Position numbers and translations under genes: made by a program
Origin: JAGVJT01 sp964513205
GTDB taxonomy: Bacteria; Pseudomonadota; Gammaproteobacteria; Legionellales; Legionellaceae
Assembly: GCA_964513205.1 (NCBI GenBank)
Contig: CAZELP010000002.1
Location: 62,001 to 126,000, forward strand
Direction of reading: 5' to 3'
Length of the DNA: 64,000 nt
Notes under the pieces: generated by a model
What the model was told of the DNA's origin: nothing
Database searches by the model: none
The model's input: the letters and a program-made list of their open reading frames with translations, nothing else
Shown: positions 32,436 to 42,233 of the stretch, in pieces
Layout of the letters: every line of letters starts with the position of its first letter
Position numbering within the stretch: the first letter of the stretch is position 1

Positions 32436-34790
32436 ATGGGAAAACGAGAAAAAAAACAAGACGTACAATCCACCTCTCCAGGACTCTCTCCTTTTGTGTT
32501 AAAACGAGTGAGTGAAGGGGCTTTTATTCTAATTGTTTCATTTGCTTTTTTTATGCTGCTTTCGCTGATGACTTATCATTCGAGTGATCCCGGATGGTTT
32601 ATGCACATGCAGCGAGGTCCGATTCATAATGCTGGTGGTCCTGTTGGCGCATACCTATCCGATGCATTGTATGGTTTATTTGGTTACTTTTCCTATGTGC
32701 TGCCGTTGGGGATCGCTTATTTGGCTTGGGCTATTCTTCATGACCATCGTGTTTTAAAAGCCATAGATAAACCGATGCTTTCCTTGAAGCTTGGTGGACT
32801 GGTGTTTATGTTTTTGGGTGGATGCGGCCTTTTGGTTTTACTGATGAACATGGGGCGAATACTCAATCATGGACCTGGTGGTGTTTTAGGCGCTCTAATT
32901 GTGCATGCAGGTTTGAAGATAGTGCATCTCGAAGGGACGTTATTGGTTTGTGCCGCGACATTTTTAGTGGGTGTGACGTGGTTAACGGGGCTTTCTTGGG
33001 TGCAAACAACAGAGTATTTAGGTCGATGGACTTTTGCTGTATCTCGTTTTTTGTATCAAACGGGTCTAAAGCTTGCTGTTGTGTTAAAGCATGATCCTGT
33101 CGTTGACGTGAAAGTCTCAGAAAGACCTTCTTTACCGGTCTTAATACCTAAAAGTGCTTCTTCTGTGCAGAAAAAATCAGATACAACAGAAAAACCAAGA
33201 ATTCCTGCGATTTCTTCTGTAATTGAGAAAAAACAAGTCAGTAGGTCCGAAATTGTCGCCGAAGCACCTCGTGTCGAAAAAGTGATATTATCCGTACCCG
33301 TCACAGAAGGTCTTCCTCCGCTAAGTTTGCTTGAAAAACATGATGCTTCACAGCCTTTAGGAGGATATGCACCGGAGGAGCTAGAACATCTTTCGCGTGA
33401 ATTGGAGCAACATTTACTGGATTTTAGTGTTCAGGCTGATGTCGTTGCCGTTCATCCTGGACCTGTAATTACTCGATTTGAGTTGCAATTGGCTGCGGGA
33501 GTGAAGGCTAGTCGACTGACTGCTTTATCCAAAGATTTGGCTCGCTCTTTATCTGTGATGAGTGTTCGAGTGGTTGAAATTATTCCAGGAAAAACGGTTG
33601 TTGGTCTTGAGGTGCCGAATCCTTATCGTGCCACTGTTGCATTATCCGAAGTATTTTCAGCAGAAGTATATCAACATGCGCATTCACCTCTAACGCTTGC
33701 TTTAGGGGTTGACATCAGTGGGCATCCGATGGTGGTTGATTTGGCGAAAATGCCTCATTTGTTAGTTGCTGGAACAACCGGTTCAGGAAAATCGGTTGGT
33801 ATTAACGCAATGATTCTGAGCCTTTTATTTAGGGCAACTCCAGAGCAAGTGCGATTGATTTTGGTCGATCCTAAAATGTTGGAACTATCTGTTTACGATG
33901 GGATCCCGCATCTTTTAACACCAGTTGTAACCGACATGAAAGAAGCGGCTAGCTCATTGCGTTGGTGTGTTGAAGAAATGGAGCGTCGTTATCGACTCAT
34001 GGCAGCACTGGGTGTGCGTCATGTTTTAGGTTATAACACCTTAATTACTGAATCAAAGACAAAGAATGAACCAATTCCTGATCCACTTTGGAAACCTGTT
34101 GAAGGAGAAACTGCCCCTGTCTTAGATAGTTTACCTTATATAGTGGTCGTCATTGATGAGTTGGCTGATATGATGATGGTTGTGGGTAAAAAGGTCGAGC
34201 AACTGATTGCTCGTATTGCTCAAAAGGCTCGAGCATCGGGAATTCATTTAATTTTGGCAACACAAAGACCTTCCGTGGATGTTTTAACGGGACTCATTAA
34301 ATCGAACATTCCAACACGTATTTCTTTTCAAGTTTCATCAAAAATCGATTCCAGAACCATTTTAGATCAACAAGGAGCCGAGCAATTATTAGGATTTGGT
34401 GATATGCTTTTCTTAGCACCAGGAACTGGAACTCCCTTACGTGTACACGGCGCTTTTGTGGATGACAAAGAGGTGCATCGTGTCGCCAACGATTGGCGTG
34501 CCCGAGGAGCTCCATTGTATATTGATGAAATCACACAAGCCTCTCTTGATGCGCAAGAGGGGGGGGCGTATGGCGATGAAGTTGAACAGACAGACCCATT
34601 ATACGATGAGGCGGTTGAGTTTGTCGTACAGACACGAAAAGCGAGTACCTCTTCTGTGCAGCGACGTTTCAAGATTGGTTATAATCGTGCTGCACGGTTG
34701 GTTGAAGAAATGGAACGGACAGGTGTTGTTGGTCCTTTAGAGGGGGGATTTAGAGATGTGTTGGTTGGACCTGCCCCTCATGATGAGTAG
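32436..34790 (+). CDS. ftsK: DNA translocase FtsK
   Basis: FtsK (784 residues) pumps chromosomal DNA through the closing septum and activates XerCD at dif. Four membrane segments lie in the first 190 residues, followed by a short linker rich in charged and Ser/Pro residues (about 215-300) and the motor domain with Walker A GTTGSGKSVGIN (near 450) and Walker B VVVIDELADMM. The C-terminal gamma winged helix (DPLYDEAVEFVVQTRKAS ... RAARLVEEMERTGVVGP) reads KOPS sites. The linker is much shorter than in E. coli. ATG 32436 lies 15 bases inside the open frame. lolA follows directly. Confidence 0.97.
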   Translation: MGKREKKQDVQSTSPGLSPFVLKRVSEGAFILIVSFAFFMLLSLMTYHSSDPGWFMHMQRGPIHNAGGPVGAYLSDALYGLFGYFSYVLPLGIAYLAWAILHDHRVLKAIDKPMLSLKLGGLVFMFLGGCGLLVLLMNMGRILNHGPGGVLGALIVHAGLKIVHLEGTLLVCAATFLVGVTWLTGLSWVQTTEYLGRWTFAVSRFLYQTGLKLAVVLKHDPVVDVKVSERPSLPVLIPKSASSVQKKSDTTEKPRIPAISSVIEKKQVSRSEIVAEAPRVEKVILSVPVTEGLPPLSLLEKHDASQPLGGYAPEELEHLSRELEQHLLDFSVQADVVAVHPGPVITRFELQLAAGVKASRLTALSKDLARSLSVMSVRVVEIIPGKTVVGLEVPNPYRATVALSEVFSAEVYQHAHSPLTLALGVDISGHPMVVDLAKMPHLLVAGTTGSGKSVGINAMILSLLFRATPEQVRLILVDPKMLELSVYDGIPHLLTPVVTDMKEAASSLRWCVEEMERRYRLMAALGVRHVLGYNTLITESKTKNEPIPDPLWKPVEGETAPVLDSLPYIVVVIDELADMMMVVGKKVEQLIARIAQKARASGIHLILATQRPSVDVLTGLIKSNIPTRISFQVSSKIDSRTILDQQGAEQLLGFGDMLFLAPGTGTPLRVHGAFVDDKEVHRVANDWRARGAPLYIDEITQASLDAQEGGAYGDEVEQTDPLYDEAVEFVVQTRKASTSSVQRRFKIGYNRAARLVEEMERTGVVGPLEGGFRDVLVGPAPHDE

Positions 34791-34801
34791 TGGAGTGTGA
34801 T

Positions 34802-35428
34802 TTGAATAAATTCTTTTCGGTTGTACTATTTTGCGTTTTATCTTCTTCCCTTTGGGCCGATGATAGAGAGGCTTTCGAAAAACAATTTGACGCAATTCAG
34901 ACGATGAAAGCGCATTTCACTCAAACTGTTTTTTCCAAAGCAAAAACAGGAAATACTTCTTCTGGATTAATGGCATTAAAAAAACCAGGACAGTTTCGCT
35001 GGGAAACACAAGAGCCGATGGAGCAGATTGTCATTGCCGACGGTCAGCGCCTATGGGTTTACGATGTACTTCTTGAACAGGTGACAGTAAGAAAACAAGC
35101 CAGTATTACCGATAGTAGCGCGGCCTTTTTTCTCAGTACAGAAAAAGGAAAAACAATGGATGCTTATCGTGTGAGTGTTGCGCGAAAGGATGCGGGTACG
35201 CAGTATGATCTTTTTGCTAAATCTAGTCATGCTGATTTTAAACATGTCATTTTTCAATTTCGTGGTGATCAATTAGTCGCACTCGAGCTATTTGATAGTC
35301 TAGGTCAGCATACGGCCATTAAATTTCAGGCGATTCAAACCAACTCAAAGTTAAATTCGAATTTGTTTTCCTTCCATCCACCGAAAGGCGTGGATATTGT
35401 GGATGAGGGAGGAAATTCTCGTGCTTAA
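34802..35428 (+). CDS. lolA: Outer-membrane lipoprotein carrier protein LolA
   Basis: LolA (208 residues) is the periplasmic chaperone that carries lipoproteins from the LolCDE complex to LolB. The proposed start is TTG 34802, six bases after GGAG, giving a clean signal peptide (MNKFFSVVLFCVLSSSLWA, cleaved before DD). The mature part has the LolA beta-barrel pattern FDAIQTMKAHFTQTV ... KPGQFRWETQEP ... IADGQRLWVYDVLLEQV. A GTG at 34790 is in frame but lacks a ribosome site. It follows ftsK by 11 bases, the order also seen in E. coli, and overlaps yhdP by 8 bases. Confidence 0.93.
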   Translation: MNKFFSVVLFCVLSSSLWADDREAFEKQFDAIQTMKAHFTQTVFSKAKTGNTSSGLMALKKPGQFRWETQEPMEQIVIADGQRLWVYDVLLEQVTVRKQASITDSSAAFFLSTEKGKTMDAYRVSVARKDAGTQYDLFAKSSHADFKHVIFQFRGDQLVALELFDSLGQHTAIKFQAIQTNSKLNSNLFSFHPPKGVDIVDEGGNSRA

Positions 35429-38400
35429 AAAGATACATCGCTACTCTCGGCATTCTGTTCGCTATCTCTGGCGTCTGAGTGCATTGGGATTGGTGATAGT
35501 GGCTTTTTTACTGACCTTTTTTAGAATGATGACGCCTTGGGTGAACACGCATAAAGCCGAAGTAGAACATCAACTGTCCTTGCTTTTAGGGGAAAAGGTT
35601 ACAATTGAGCAAATGGAGACGAGTTGGTATTGGTTTCAGCCCACTTTAAAACTCAATCATGTCTTGGTGTCTGACAAGCAGATGCCTTTGTTGCAGCTGG
35701 ATCAACTGTTAGTTGGCGTGAATCTTTGGCAGTCTTTATTGCACTGGCAAATTCAACCTGGATTAATGTTGGTTGATGATGTGCAATTGACATTGCGTCA
35801 AACAGAGTCGGGTTGGCAAATTGACGGATTAAAACAAGGCGACCGATTGTCTGCAATAGCACCAACTTCTTATTGGCCTGTCTTACGTTGGTTGATGTTG
35901 CAGCAAAAAATTAAAATTAAGCATGTTTCTGGCGAGGTGTATTTGAAAGATGGGACGTTAATTCCCATCCATTCTTTGGCTATTAAAGCGGCCCATCGAC
36001 GAGGTCATTATCGAATCAGTGGTAAATTGCGCGTAGGCCCCTCTGAAAACTTGACTGAATTTAATATAAAAGGCGATATGACTTACACCGCCGATCGCAT
36101 GGATACCGTTCAGGGTGATCTATTTTTGTCGGCAGAACACTTTGATTTTGAGGGTTGGAAGGTTTTTTCTTCAAATCTACCTTATCAATTGATTAGTGGG
36201 TTAGGAGATACGCAAATCTGGGTTAAATTAGACCAAGGTCGTGTACATGATGTTCAGAGCACATTAAAGTTTCGTGATCTGGAGTGGATTGACTCGACAC
36301 ATCATCAGCATCAGAAACTTGAGTATTTGGATGCAAATATTGCCTGGCATCCAACCGAAGATGGATGGGTGCTCAGTGGGGATCATGTTTTTGTTTCTCT
36401 CTATGAAAAATCATGGCCTGAAAATGCTTTTATCGTTGAATATCGAACAGCCCCTGATCGATATCGTCTTTTTGTTCAAAAATTAAAAATTGACGCAACT
36501 TTATTACGTTTGATTGAGAGTGAGGCCATCGAACCGCTGAAAAAAATGCGACTAAGAGGCGAACTTCGTGACACACAATTTCAGTTTTGTGAAGGAAAAA
36601 TCAATTCGTTTTTATCCCGATTTTCAGGACTTTCATGGAATAGCACCAATACATTACCTGCTGTGAAAAATTTATCTGGCGCTTTGTATTGGGAGCCATC
36701 AGATGGTCGCTTAGAATTAGATAGTGAAAATACAGTCATTACATTTCGAAAACAAAAACCGTTGCAGTTTGAAACAATCAATCTTTCTCTCGATTGGAAG
36801 GCACAACAAGAAGGCTGGCGTTTTAGTTTGGACCGACTCATTTTAGAGCATGCACATCTTGTATTAAGTGGACGAGGGATTTGGGATGGTTATAACCAAG
36901 ACTCATTAGGTCGTCTTCAAGCCAGTGCCGAATTTTCTGCAAAAAATGCACAGACATGGCTTCCTTATCTTCCTGATGCATATTTGAAACCCAAATTATC
37001 TGCTTGGTTAAAGCATGACATTTATCGTATTGGTCAAGCGAATGGACGAATTTTGGTCGATGGAGCCTTGAATGATTTTCCTTTCGAAAATGCTCCAGGA
37101 ACTTTTAGTATTAACAGCTCACTTGAAAATGTGAGTCTTGCATTTCACGAAGAATGGCCAAAAGTAACAGAAGTCGATGCGCATTTGACAGTTGACAAGA
37201 GAATGTTGAATGCGGATATTTCAAAAGGAAAGCTGGCCGAACGCGTTCCTGTGGAAAAATTAAATATACATGTTTCTGAGCTTGGATTAGGTCAAGAAAC
37301 CATACTGGTCCATGGACGTATTGATGCGCCAGGAAATGATATGCTTCAGTATGTGTTGCATTCTCCTTTGCAAAAAAAATTAAAAAAACTATCGGTTTTG
37401 TCTATCCCAGATAAATTGGATTTAGATTTGGCGCTTGCAGTACCTCTATATGATGAAGGGACGCTCTCGGTCAATGGCTCTTTACTCTTTGACAACAACG
37501 ATTTAGCCATTAACCTCGCATTAGCTCCCATTCTATTAAAGCATGTTTTAGGAACGTTATTTTTTAATGAGCAAGGCTTATCTCAAAGTTTGCTGCAAGC
37601 AAATTTGTGGGATACAGTGACGCGTTTACAATTGCAAACGGTAGATACACCAAAATCGTCGACGGAAATACGTTTTTCAAGCGATTTTGATGTTGCTGCG
37701 TTGAACGAGCAGTGGCATTCTCCGCTCTTAAAATCCTTAAAAGGCTATATTCCCGTTGAAGGATTAATTCGGTTAGTTGATGATGCCAAACAGTGGGATA
37801 GCATTGAGGTTAAAAGTACACTTGAACCACTTGCAATTGATTTACCTGCTCCTTTTAGCAAAACAATAGATACCGCAAGCCCCTTGTCGGTGAAAGCAAA
37901 TTTTAATTTCGATCAGGGAATTCATCTTGTTTCTTCTTGGGGGGAGCGTTTGAATGCTGACATTTGGTTTAACGGAAAGAATAAGCAGTTTAAACCTGCT
38001 CGAGGGCTTGTCTGTCTCAATTGTTCCGTGGCCAAGGCGCCTACAACTTCAGGCGTCATATTAGAGGGGAATTTTCAAACGTTGGATTGGGCGACTTGGC
38101 AAAAAACGTTTAGTCGTTTTAGTGAGAACTCAGCAGACACATTGAGCTTTGAGTTGTTCCAATCGATTCGCTTGAGCATCCATTCTCTAACCTTGTTGGG
38201 ACAAACATACGAAGACTTATTGCTAAAGATACATCAATCACAAACCTTATGGTCTGTTTTGATGCAAACAAAAGACGGTGTTTTGGCTGATTTGATATAT
38301 GACAGTGCTAAAAATACAGTCACAGGTAAGATCAAAAAATTTGTTTATACCCCATCTCCAGCATCTAAAGAGGAAAAAGAAGAAAAGAAAATACCACTTT

Positions 38401-39254
38401 CACCGAATCAAATTCCAAATCTTGATCTTGAAGTAGAGTCCCTATATTGGGGAGAAAAGTCCCTGGGTAAATTGAATTTACAAGGGGGCTCGCAGAAAAA
38501 TAAATGGCTATTGAAAGACGCGACTTTAGAAGCAAAATCTTATGTATTGACTTTAAATGGGAATTGGTTGAAGCAAGATTTAGTGGATAAAACCGATTTA
38601 GATGCCACACTTAAAATTCGAGATTTAGCTGCCTTTCTAAGTATTTGGGATGTTCCTTCCGTGGTGATGGCCAAAGATGGTATTTTGAAGTTGAAAGGTG
38701 GATGGCCAGGTGATTTTCGGGATTTTTCAGTGAGTCGTGTTTCGGGTGATCTGGCTTTGGTTTTAAAAAATGGCCGAGTGACGCATTTTGACCCGGATAC
38801 AGAGAAAAAACTGGGTCTTGGTAAGTTGTTGAGTATTTTAAGTTTACAAACTATTCCTCGACGCCTAAAGCTTGATTTCAGTGATTTGGCTTATGATGGC
38901 TATAGTTTCGATCAATTTGAGGGCAACTTTACCATTAAAAATGGAGTGATGAGTACGAACAACAGCACCATTGATGGCCCCGTTGCTTTGGTCACAATGA
39001 AAGGTAATTTGGACTTAGATAAACACTTATACGATCTCGATTTGCATGTTTCTCCTCATGTGACTGCAAGCTTACCTGTCGTGGCAACCATTGCAGGTGG
39101 TCCTATCGCCGGGATTGCGACTTGGGCAGCGAGCAAGATCATCAATGAAGGGGTTGATAAAGTAACTGGATACACATACACCATCACGGGTCCATGGCTT
39201 GAGCCAGTTGTTCAACAAGTTCATATTTATCGCAAGAAACCAGAAAAATCTTGA
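35421..39254 (+). CDS. yhdP: YhdP-like AsmA-family lipid-transport protein
   Basis: The 1277-residue protein has one N-terminal membrane anchor (LGLVIVAFLLTFFRMMTPWV) followed by a long beta-rich periplasmic part with DUF3971 and AsmA_2-like repeats; it ends with ITGPWLEPVVQQVHIYRKKP. YhdP, TamB and YdbH form periplasm-spanning bridges that carry phospholipids to the outer membrane. Length agrees with E. coli YhdP (about 1266). The start is GTG 35421, eight bases after GGGAGG and inside the end of lolA; the frame upstream is not used. A strong terminator follows the stop. Confidence 0.92.
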   Translation: MLKKIHRYSRHSVRYLWRLSALGLVIVAFLLTFFRMMTPWVNTHKAEVEHQLSLLLGEKVTIEQMETSWYWFQPTLKLNHVLVSDKQMPLLQLDQLLVGVNLWQSLLHWQIQPGLMLVDDVQLTLRQTESGWQIDGLKQGDRLSAIAPTSYWPVLRWLMLQQKIKIKHVSGEVYLKDGTLIPIHSLAIKAAHRRGHYRISGKLRVGPSENLTEFNIKGDMTYTADRMDTVQGDLFLSAEHFDFEGWKVFSSNLPYQLISGLGDTQIWVKLDQGRVHDVQSTLKFRDLEWIDSTHHQHQKLEYLDANIAWHPTEDGWVLSGDHVFVSLYEKSWPENAFIVEYRTAPDRYRLFVQKLKIDATLLRLIESEAIEPLKKMRLRGELRDTQFQFCEGKINSFLSRFSGLSWNSTNTLPAVKNLSGALYWEPSDGRLELDSENTVITFRKQKPLQFETINLSLDWKAQQEGWRFSLDRLILEHAHLVLSGRGIWDGYNQDSLGRLQASAEFSAKNAQTWLPYLPDAYLKPKLSAWLKHDIYRIGQANGRILVDGALNDFPFENAPGTFSINSSLENVSLAFHEEWPKVTEVDAHLTVDKRMLNADISKGKLAERVPVEKLNIHVSELGLGQETILVHGRIDAPGNDMLQYVLHSPLQKKLKKLSVLSIPDKLDLDLALAVPLYDEGTLSVNGSLLFDNNDLAINLALAPILLKHVLGTLFFNEQGLSQSLLQANLWDTVTRLQLQTVDTPKSSTEIRFSSDFDVAALNEQWHSPLLKSLKGYIPVEGLIRLVDDAKQWDSIEVKSTLEPLAIDLPAPFSKTIDTASPLSVKANFNFDQGIHLVSSWGERLNADIWFNGKNKQFKPARGLVCLNCSVAKAPTTSGVILEGNFQTLDWATWQKTFSRFSENSADTLSFELFQSIRLSIHSLTLLGQTYEDLLLKIHQSQTLWSVLMQTKDGVLADLIYDSAKNTVTGKIKKFVYTPSPASKEEKEEKKIPLSPNQIPNLDLEVESLYWGEKSLGKLNLQGGSQKNKWLLKDATLEAKSYVLTLNGNWLKQDLVDKTDLDATLKIRDLAAFLSIWDVPSVVMAKDGILKLKGGWPGDFRDFSVSRVSGDLALVLKNGRVTHFDPDTEKKLGLGKLLSILSLQTIPRRLKLDFSDLAYDGYSFDQFEGNFTIKNGVMSTNNSTIDGPVALVTMKGNLDLDKHLYDLDLHVSPHVTASLPVVATIAGGPIAGIATWAASKIINEGVDKVTGYTYTITGPWLEPVVQQVHIYRKKPEKS

Positions 39255-39300
39255 GCAGTTTTGTATTGCCTTGTCTCAGAATCAGAATTTGATGGTTGTA

Positions 39301-39330
39301 AAAAAAACGCCGCTGGTAGCGGCGTTTTTA
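39301..39330. terminator. Strong bidirectional intrinsic terminator between yhdP and mltB
   Basis: AAACGCCGCT-GGT-AGCGGCGTTT is a perfect ten-base-pair stem with a three-base loop, flanked by A-run and T-run, so it can stop transcription from both convergent genes. Confidence 0.93.
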
Positions 39331-39336
39331 AGTGTT

Positions 39337-40308
39337 TCAGTCGGTCTTCCTCCGACATATGCTATCTGCAAGATAACCAATTGCTCCAGCGTAATAAATT
39401 GAGTTATTGTAACGCAAAATCATTTTATAGTTGGGATATGCCAAGAAAACAGGACCGCCATTGGGTTGGATAATACTGGCTTCTAAATCGGGATATGGAA
39501 GGGGTTGGTTGTCTTCTGTTTTGACGCCCATCGCCGCCCACTCTCGTACTGGTTTAACCGTCGTTTTCCCTTGCAGATTCGAATCAAAATTTGCGGGGAG
39601 TTTCACAAAAATAGCCCATGGCTCGTCTTTATGCCAGCCATTTTTTTTCATGTAATTGGCAATAGAAGCAAGCGCGTCTGGAATAGAGTCCCAGATGTCT
39701 TTATGTCCATCACCATCATAATCTACCGCATATTCAACCCAACTTGAGGGTAAGAATTGTGGGTGACCGGAGGCGCCAGCCCATTCTCCTTTAAAATGAT
39801 CGAGAGTGACGTGGCCGTCATTTAAAATACGCAGTGCAATAAACAGTTGTTTACGGAAAAACTCAGGGCGATTGGAGTCATAAGCCAGTGTCGCTAAAGA
39901 TTGAATCACAGGGAAAGTGCCCATGTAACTGCCGTAACTGGTTTCTAATCCCCAGAAAGCCAATACAAAGCATGGATCGACTTCAAAATCTTTGCCTATT
40001 GAGGCCAAAAGCGTTTGGTTTGAGCTATATTTTTTTCGACCGATGGCAATTCGGTAACCGTCTACACGAGAGTTTCTGTATTTGTAATAACTTAAGCGAT
40101 GCTCTGGCTGTGAGCGCATCAGACCCTTGATGCGTCGATTGGGTTCATGCACGTTGCTGAAAGCTTGGTTAAGAACTTCTGGTGAAATTCCTTGTTTGAG
40201 TGCTTCTTGCCGAACATCCGCAATCCAACTATTCCAACTTTGTGTCGGTTCTGCATTGACAATGCAAGACAGGAGCCATAAACCAATTAAAAAAAATAGT
40301 TTTTGCAT
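39337..40308 (-). CDS. mltB: Lytic murein transglycosylase B
   Basis: This 323-residue enzyme cleaves peptidoglycan glycan strands to anhydromuropeptides. A signal peptide MQKLFFLIGLWLLSCIVNA precedes the SLT_2 domain. The catalytic Glu is in FWGLETSYGSYMGTF and the family motif ASGHPQFLPSSW(V) and YAVDYDGDGHKDIWDS follow. The signal has no clear lipobox at its end, so it may be a soluble periplasmic form, unlike E. coli MltB. AAGGTAATTGTT precedes the ATG. Its anhydromuropeptide products fit with the anmK kinase at 54973. Confidence 0.95.
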   Translation of the reverse strand: MQKLFFLIGLWLLSCIVNAEPTQSWNSWIADVRQEALKQGISPEVLNQAFSNVHEPNRRIKGLMRSQPEHRLSYYKYRNSRVDGYRIAIGRKKYSSNQTLLASIGKDFEVDPCFVLAFWGLETSYGSYMGTFPVIQSLATLAYDSNRPEFFRKQLFIALRILNDGHVTLDHFKGEWAGASGHPQFLPSSWVEYAVDYDGDGHKDIWDSIPDALASIANYMKKNGWHKDEPWAIFVKLPANFDSNLQGKTTVKPVREWAAMGVKTEDNQPLPYPDLEASIIQPNGGPVFLAYPNYKMILRYNNSIYYAGAIGYLADSICRRKTD

Positions 40309-40344
40309 AACAATTACCTTTTGAAATGGGGTCTTATTATGGTA

Positions 40345-41541
40345 TCACAATCGTAGAGAAACGACAGGGTCGAGTTTTGCTGCACGGTAAGCGGGGTAAA
40401 ATCCGAAAAAAATACCCGTGATCAGCGACACAGAAAAACCAATCAGCACTGGCGTAATGTAGAATGTATAGAGCCAGTGGTTAAAATGCGCAATAATCCA
40501 TGTAATCAGTACGCCAATTAATGTGCCGGATAATCCGCCGGTTAATGATAAGAACAATGCTTCCGTTAAAAATAAAAGTTGGATGTGGTGTTGTGTTGCA
40601 CCTAATGCTTTTCGAATGCCAATTTCTTGTTTCCGTTCACCAACAGAAACCAACATCACATTCATAATGCCCACACCACCAACCAGCAGAGAAATACTGC
40701 CGATGGTGGCTAAAAGCAGCGTAAAAATTCTTCCTTGTTTTTCCATCCCTTCAATAATTTGTTTTGCACTTCGAATAAATACACCCAGTTTAGGGGCTTG
40801 TTTTCGTATGACATGTTTCACTTCTTCAATCACTGTATCTACTCTAGCATTGGGGTTAATGCGTAAAATGGCGCTGTTGATCTTAAGTGTCGGATTGATA
40901 AGCGAAATTCCACTTAAGGGAATGATGAGGGCTTGGTTAATGTCCTCATTAAAAAAACCATTCTCTTTCCAGGGAGAGGCAATACCCACAATGGTGTAAA
41001 GTACGTTTCCAATTTGAACTTGGCGTCCGAGAGGGTTTTCAAATGTAATGTGTTGAAAATCAGCAGCAAGCTTGTATCCGATCATGCAGTGATGTTCGTA
41101 TGCTTCTAGGGCTGAAACAAAATGGCCAGATTGAACGTCGATATGCATGATGCGCGCCAGCGATTCATCTGCTCCAATGATGGGGCCATTGATCGTGTGT
41201 CCGTCGTAGCTGACTGATTGGTACAGCGTGGTGTAAGGCGCGATATCATAAACAGCCGGAATAAGTGCGGGAAACTGTTGCCAAGTGGAAAGCTGAATTT
41301 CTGATTTTTGATGTGTGGTGAGATTTGTCTTGTCATTTTGTTGGAACAAAAAAATGCCCAGTAAATCCGTTCCCATGGATTTAAATTGTTGCAAGGCAGA
41401 CTCCGTTGCCAATTGTGCTGAACTGATGAGTGCAACAATAGCTGCTGTTCCAACCAAAATGCCAAGCATTGCTAAAAATGCTCGAAGTTTTGCTGTTACA
41501 AAATACAAAAATGCTTGTTGTAAGTATCCGATCCAACTCAT
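40345..41541 (-). CDS. MacB-type ABC transporter permease
   Basis: The 398-residue protein has one N-terminal membrane helix (residues 16-40, LRAFLAMLGILVGTAAIVAL), a large periplasmic MacB_PCD domain (about 45-240) and three C-terminal helices of the FtsX domain with the SISLLVGGVGIMNVMLVSVGERKQEIGIRKALGAT signature (split here from the text for length, residues about 280-320). It is the membrane half of a MacB/LolCE-type mechanotransmission transporter. Unlike E. coli MacB, the ATPase is a separate upstream gene with an ATGA overlap. It is the last gene of the exporter operon. Confidence 0.93.
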   Translation of the reverse strand: MSWIGYLQQAFLYFVTAKLRAFLAMLGILVGTAAIVALISSAQLATESALQQFKSMGTDLLGIFLFQQNDKTNLTTHQKSEIQLSTWQQFPALIPAVYDIAPYTTLYQSVSYDGHTINGPIIGADESLARIMHIDVQSGHFVSALEAYEHHCMIGYKLAADFQHITFENPLGRQVQIGNVLYTIVGIASPWKENGFFNEDINQALIIPLSGISLINPTLKINSAILRINPNARVDTVIEEVKHVIRKQAPKLGVFIRSAKQIIEGMEKQGRIFTLLLATIGSISLLVGGVGIMNVMLVSVGERKQEIGIRKALGATQHHIQLLFLTEALFLSLTGGLSGTLIGVLITWIIAHFNHWLYTFYITPVLIGFSVSLITGIFFGFYPAYRAAKLDPVVSLRL

Positions 41542-42233
41542 ACTCGCGTATCCATTGTGATTTCACCATCTTGAATCATAATTTTTCTCATGCATTGAGC
41601 TGCAATTTGCTCTTCATGGGTGATCAAAACCAATGTACGTCCCTCTTTGTGTAGTGCGCGGAAGAGATCCATGATTTCCTGGCTTGTTTTGGAGTCTAAT
41701 GCACCAGTAGGCTCATCAGCAAGAATCACATCCGGTTGGCCGATTAATGCTCTTGCAATGGCAATTCTTTGTTGTTGCCCACCCGATAGCTGTGTCGGGC
41801 GACGTTTGGCAAATGGCTTCATTTGCACATGTGCAAGTGCGTCAATTGCGAGCGATTCGCTTTCCTCTGGAGTGAGTCCTCGGTAGAGCATGGGCAAGGC
41901 GACATTTTGAAGAGCTGTTAGACGGGTTAAAAGATGAAATTGTTGAAACACAAATCCAATCGACTGGTTTCTGAGGGATGCAAGAGCCTCATCGTTCGCC
42001 AATCCCATTTTTTGTTCTCGCAGCCAATATTCTCCCTTATAATCTTGGTCGAGTAAGCCAATAATGTTCATTAATGTGGATTTTCCTGAGCCGGATTGTC
42101 CTAAAATCGCAACCATTTCGCCTGGTTGAATACTCAACGATAAGTTTTTAATGACTGGAATCGCCGTTTGATTGAGGTAATAAGATTTTTCAATATCGAC
42201 GAGTCGAATAATAGGCGCAGTATCATTGGGCAT
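41538..42233 (-). CDS. MacB/LolD-type ABC transporter ATPase
   Basis: The 231-residue ATPase has Walker A GQSGSGKSTLMN, Q-loop FVFQQFHLL, signature LSGGQQQRIAIARAL, Walker B VILADEPTGALD and H-loop LITHEE. It belongs to the LolD/MacB/FtsE group that drives type VII (mechanotransmission) exporters. It overlaps the adaptor gene upstream by 11 bases and the permease gene downstream by 4, so the three are translated together. Confidence 0.95.
   Translation of the reverse strand: MPNDTAPIIRLVDIEKSYYLNQTAIPVIKNLSLSIQPGEMVAILGQSGSGKSTLMNIIGLLDQDYKGEYWLREQKMGLANDEALASLRNQSIGFVFQQFHLLTRLTALQNVALPMLYRGLTPEESESLAIDALAHVQMKPFAKRRPTQLSGGQQQRIAIARALIGQPDVILADEPTGALDSKTSQEIMDLFRALHKEGRTLVLITHEEQIAAQCMRKIMIQDGEITMDTRV

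Noticed and set aside
40523..40999. Plus-strand ORF of 158 codons opposite the MacB-type permease
   Set aside because: Antisense shadow, Ser/Met-rich as expected from reading a membrane gene backwards.
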